Shown: positions 61,515 to 64,000 of the stretch, in pieces | Position numbering within the stretch: the stretch's first letter is position 1 | Layout of the letters: the number at the start of each line of letters is the position of its first letter | Source of the DNA: Curvibacter gracilis ATCC BAA-807 | GTDB lineage: Bacteria > Pseudomonadota > Gammaproteobacteria > Burkholderiales > Burkholderiaceae_C | Assembly: GCF_000518645.1 (NCBI RefSeq) | Contig: NZ_JADZ01000016.1 | Span: forward strand, 124,001-188,000 | Length of the DNA: 64,000 nt | Direction of reading: 5' to 3' | The notes under the pieces: generated by a model | The model's database searches: none | The model's input: only the letters and a program-made list of their open reading frames with translations | Told to the model about the DNA's origin: nothing | Program-made: the position numbers and the translations under genes

Positions 61515-63391
61515 ACCCTCATCTGCTGGACTACTACAACGAAGAGCTTGTGTACATGAGGGAGATGGCAGGCGAATTCGCCCGCATGCACCCCAAAGTC
61601 GCACGACGGCTGGGGATGCAAGGCATCGAGATCGCAGACCCCTATGTCGAGCGGCTGATTGAGTCGTTCTGCTTCCTGTCCGCACGCATGAGGCTGAAGC
61701 TTGATGCAGAGTTTCCCCGCTTCACCGAGCGGCTGCTCGAGGTGCTGTACCCCAACTATGTCTGCCCCACCCCTTCGATGGCGGTGGCACAGATGCACCC
61801 CAGCAGCACCGAGGGCGACTTCACAAAAGGTTATCGGGTTCCGCGCGGCACCGCGCTTTTCAGCCATGTGCCGGACGGTGAAGTCACCGCCTGCGAGTTC
61901 CGCACCGGTCAAGACGTGCAACTCTGGCCTCTGAGCCTTCAGGAAGCCCGGCTCACTGGTGCCCCCCCTGACATCCCGGCGATGGAACGCCACCTGCCGG
62001 CCCATGTCCATGTGGCCGGGGCGCTGCGGCTGCGCCTGCGCACCGTGGGCGGCGTGTCCTTTGCCGATCTCAAGGGCCTGGACAGCCTGTGCCTGTATCT
62101 CTCGGGCGATGAACAGATCGCCAGCCACCTCTTCGAGCTTCTTCATACCGCTTCGGTCGCCAGCTTCACGGCCGCGCCGGGTCAGTTCGGTGAACACCCG
62201 CACGCAGTCACCGAGCAGGCGCTGGTACACCAGGGCCTGGGGCCAGACGAATCGCTGCTGCCGCAGCCCTGGAACAGCCTGCACGGCCACAATCTGCTGC
62301 ACGAAGGCTTCGCCTGCCCAAGCCGGTTCTACTTCCTCACCCTGCAGCAGCTTGCGCCAGGCCTGGCGCGGGTAGAGGGCCCGGAAGCTGAAATCGTGAT
62401 TGCGCTCAACCGCTCCCCCGGCAGCCTGAGCGGCCTGGTGGACGCCCGGCAGTTCGCGCTGTTCTGCACCCCGGTGATCAACCTCTTCCCCCGTCGCACC
62501 GATCGCCTTGAAATCAATGCGCACGACATCGAGCACCACCTGGTTCCGGATCGGTCTCGCCCGCTGGATTTCGAAGTCCATTCCGTCAGCGCCATTCAGG
62601 GCCAGCAGAACGCCACCGCCCAGTCCATCGAGTTCCGGGCGCTGTACCAGACGCTGCATCAAGATGAAGGCAACCACGGCCGCTATTTCTCGCTGCGGCG
62701 CGAGCCCCGCCTGCCTTCAGATTCCACGCGGCGGTACGGTACCCGCACGCCCTACATCGGGTCTGAGGTCTTCGTCTCACTCGTTGACCAGCGCGAAGCG
62801 CCCTATCCCGAACACCTGCATTACCTCAGCGTACAAGCCCTGCTCACCAACCGCGACCTGCCGCGCCTGATTCCGCGCAACGGCCGCACAGACCTTCGCC
62901 CAACCGACTCGATCCCCCTGGCCGGCGTCGGCCTCATCCGGCCGCCTTCCGCCCCTCAACCGGCCTTTGCCAGCGACGGACTCGCCTGGCGCTTGATCAG
63001 ACAACTCAACTTCAACCACCTTCCTTTGTCCGACATGCCTCATCGAGAAGGGGCACAAGCCCTGCGCGACATGCTGCGCCTGTACGTCCGGGCCGATGAC
63101 GATGTTGCCAACCGACAGATCGACAGCCTGATTGGCTCCCGCATCCAAGCCGTGACCCGGCGCCTGCCTGGCAGCGGCCCCCTGGTCTATGGCCGCGGCA
63201 TCGAATGCACCCTGACCCTGGACGAGCAAGGCTTCTCGGGCACCAGCCCCTACCTGTTCGGCCTGCTGCTGGAACACTACCTAGCCCGTCATGTGGCCAT
63301 CAACACCTTCACAGAAACAGTGCTCCACTCCATGCAGCGGGGCGAGATCGCCCGCTGGCCCGTGCGCATGGGCACCCGAGGTGTGGCATGA
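61511..63391 (+). CDS. tssF: Type VI secretion baseplate subunit TssF
   Basis: A 626-residue TssF (VasA). The start MNPHLLDYYNEELVYMREMA and the segment PHMAGEFARMHPKVARRLGM-like (in EFARMHPKVARRLGMQGIEI) with DPYVERLIESFCFLSARMRL are the family's N-terminal signature; FTERLLEVLYPNYVCPTPSM follows. It pairs with TssG in the baseplate. ATG 61511 overlaps tssE by four bases and the stop overlaps tssG by ATGA. Standard length. Confidence 0.96.
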   Translation: MNPHLLDYYNEELVYMREMAGEFARMHPKVARRLGMQGIEIADPYVERLIESFCFLSARMRLKLDAEFPRFTERLLEVLYPNYVCPTPSMAVAQMHPSSTEGDFTKGYRVPRGTALFSHVPDGEVTACEFRTGQDVQLWPLSLQEARLTGAPPDIPAMERHLPAHVHVAGALRLRLRTVGGVSFADLKGLDSLCLYLSGDEQIASHLFELLHTASVASFTAAPGQFGEHPHAVTEQALVHQGLGPDESLLPQPWNSLHGHNLLHEGFACPSRFYFLTLQQLAPGLARVEGPEAEIVIALNRSPGSLSGLVDARQFALFCTPVINLFPRRTDRLEINAHDIEHHLVPDRSRPLDFEVHSVSAIQGQQNATAQSIEFRALYQTLHQDEGNHGRYFSLRREPRLPSDSTRRYGTRTPYIGSEVFVSLVDQREAPYPEHLHYLSVQALLTNRDLPRLIPRNGRTDLRPTDSIPLAGVGLIRPPSAPQPAFASDGLAWRLIRQLNFNHLPLSDMPHREGAQALRDMLRLYVRADDDVANRQIDSLIGSRIQAVTRRLPGSGPLVYGRGIECTLTLDEQGFSGTSPYLFGLLLEHYLARHVAINTFTETVLHSMQRGEIARWPVRMGTRGVA

Positions 63392-64000
63392 ACAACGGCC
63401 ATCGTGGGCCCCTGCAGCCGCCCGCCACCGCGCCCTCAGAAGCCCCCACAGCCACCTCCCGGCCTCGCCAGGGCCTGCCAGACCGTCTGGCCCGAGCGGC
63501 ACAAGCCCCTTGGCGACACGGCTTTCTTCCATTGATGCGCCTGCTCGCCGCCGAGCACCCTGAGCAGCCCCCCATCGGTCGAAGCCAGCGGCCGCAGCAG
63601 GAACCCTTCAGACTCGGTCAGCAAGCCTCGCTGGCTTTCGCCCCCCGGGAGATCGCCGACATCAGCGTCCGCGACGGCCAAGCGGTGATTCGCCTGTTTG
63701 GCCTGGGCATGCTGGGCCCCCATGGCCCCTTGCCGCTGCATGTCACGGAAATCGTGCGCGAACGCACCGAGGCGCGCCGCGACGCCACGCTGAGTCACTT
63801 TCTCGATCTCTTCCATCACCGCTACCTGACCCTGTTCTACCGGGCCTGGGCCCAGGCCCAAGCCTGTGCCGGCCTGGACCGCCCCCAGGCCGAGACCTTC
63901 ACGCCCTACATCGCCCGCCTGTGTGGAGACGAAGTCGATGAAGTACCTGAGAGCCCGCTCCCGCCCCACGCACGCTGGTCGTCCGTGGCCCATAGGATTC
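63388..64000 (+). CDS. tssG: Type VI secretion baseplate subunit TssG (3' end outside window)
   Basis: The first 204 residues of TssG (VasB). After a Pro/Ala-rich leader it shows PWRHGFLPLMRLLAAEHPEQ, FAPREIADISVRDGQAVIRL and FGLGMLGPHGPLPLHVTEIV, then FLDLFHHRYLTLFYRAWAQA, the well-conserved FHHR..L.YRAW block of the family. The gene is cut by the window end. Further T6SS genes such as tssH (ClpV), vgrG and tssA probably lie beyond. Confidence 0.94.
   Translation, partial: MNNGHRGPLQPPATAPSEAPTATSRPRQGLPDRLARAAQAPWRHGFLPLMRLLAAEHPEQPPIGRSQRPQQEPFRLGQQASLAFAPREIADISVRDGQAVIRLFGLGMLGPHGPLPLHVTEIVRERTEARRDATLSHFLDLFHHRYLTLFYRAWAQAQACAGLDRPQAETFTPYIARLCGDEVDEVPESPLPPHARWSSVAHRI

Overview
The window is high-GC, densely coded bacterial chromosome, most likely from a betaproteobacterium of the Burkholderiales, near the Comamonadaceae or allied genera. 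The support is indirect: strong G/C at third codon positions, a beta-oxidation regulon of the TetR-FadE-DUF2147-FadB-thioesterase-FadA type, TRAP transporters, a PHA synthase, and a long inverted-repeat intergenic element of a kind I associate with this group. No rRNA, tRNA, CRISPR array, transposase or phage gene was recognised.

Layout. (1) 1-4933, plus strand: tightly overlapping acyl-CoA catabolic operon (crotonase end, biotin-dependent carboxylase alpha subunit, acyl-CoA dehydrogenase, thioesterase, BKACE enzyme). (2) 5056-6006: exported TPR protein with a terminator. (3) 6120-6795: HigBA-like toxin-antitoxin pair with an operator-like palindrome, beside a ~650 bp inverted-repeat element (6870-7525). 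(4) 7595-17516, minus strand: fatty-acid beta-oxidation cluster under a TetR regulator. (5) 17716-22359: three regulator-linked units (siderophore-interacting protein/MarR, SDR/LysR, Crp-type regulator/Mpo1-like protein), two with clear palindromes between divergent genes. (6) 22390-27016: LacI-type repressor, gluconokinase and a TRAP transporter, with two identical 14-bp operators. (7) 27135-30331: PhnD-like periplasmic binding protein joined to a PAS histidine kinase, followed by a lipoprotein, a DUF2252 protein and a PsiF-repeat protein. (8) 32673-45343: TetR regulator divergent from a long plus-strand row: PHA synthase, FabI-type enoyl reductase, outer-membrane factor, HlyD adaptor, RbbA-like ABC protein, ABC-2 permease, MaoC-phosphotransacetylase fusion and acetate kinase. 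(9) 45354-45991: VapBC-type pair. (10) 46008-47270: exported M20 peptidase. (11) 47534-64000: type VI secretion system with two arms diverging from an 867 bp A/T-rich gap: tssB-tssC-hcp-tssJ-tssK leftward and tssL-tssM-unknown-tagK-tssE-tssF-tssG rightward, cut by the window end.

The genes describe a metabolically flexible heterotroph. It handles CoA thioesters through two acyl-CoA operons and a PHA/enoyl-reductase/phosphotransacetylase/acetate kinase set, takes up a sugar acid (probably gluconate) through a TRAP system, and competes by T6SS. The least explained items are the PHA-FabI-efflux-Pta-Ack row, the unknown T6SS protein at 59103-59933, the orphan PhnD-kinase pair and the large inverted-repeat element.
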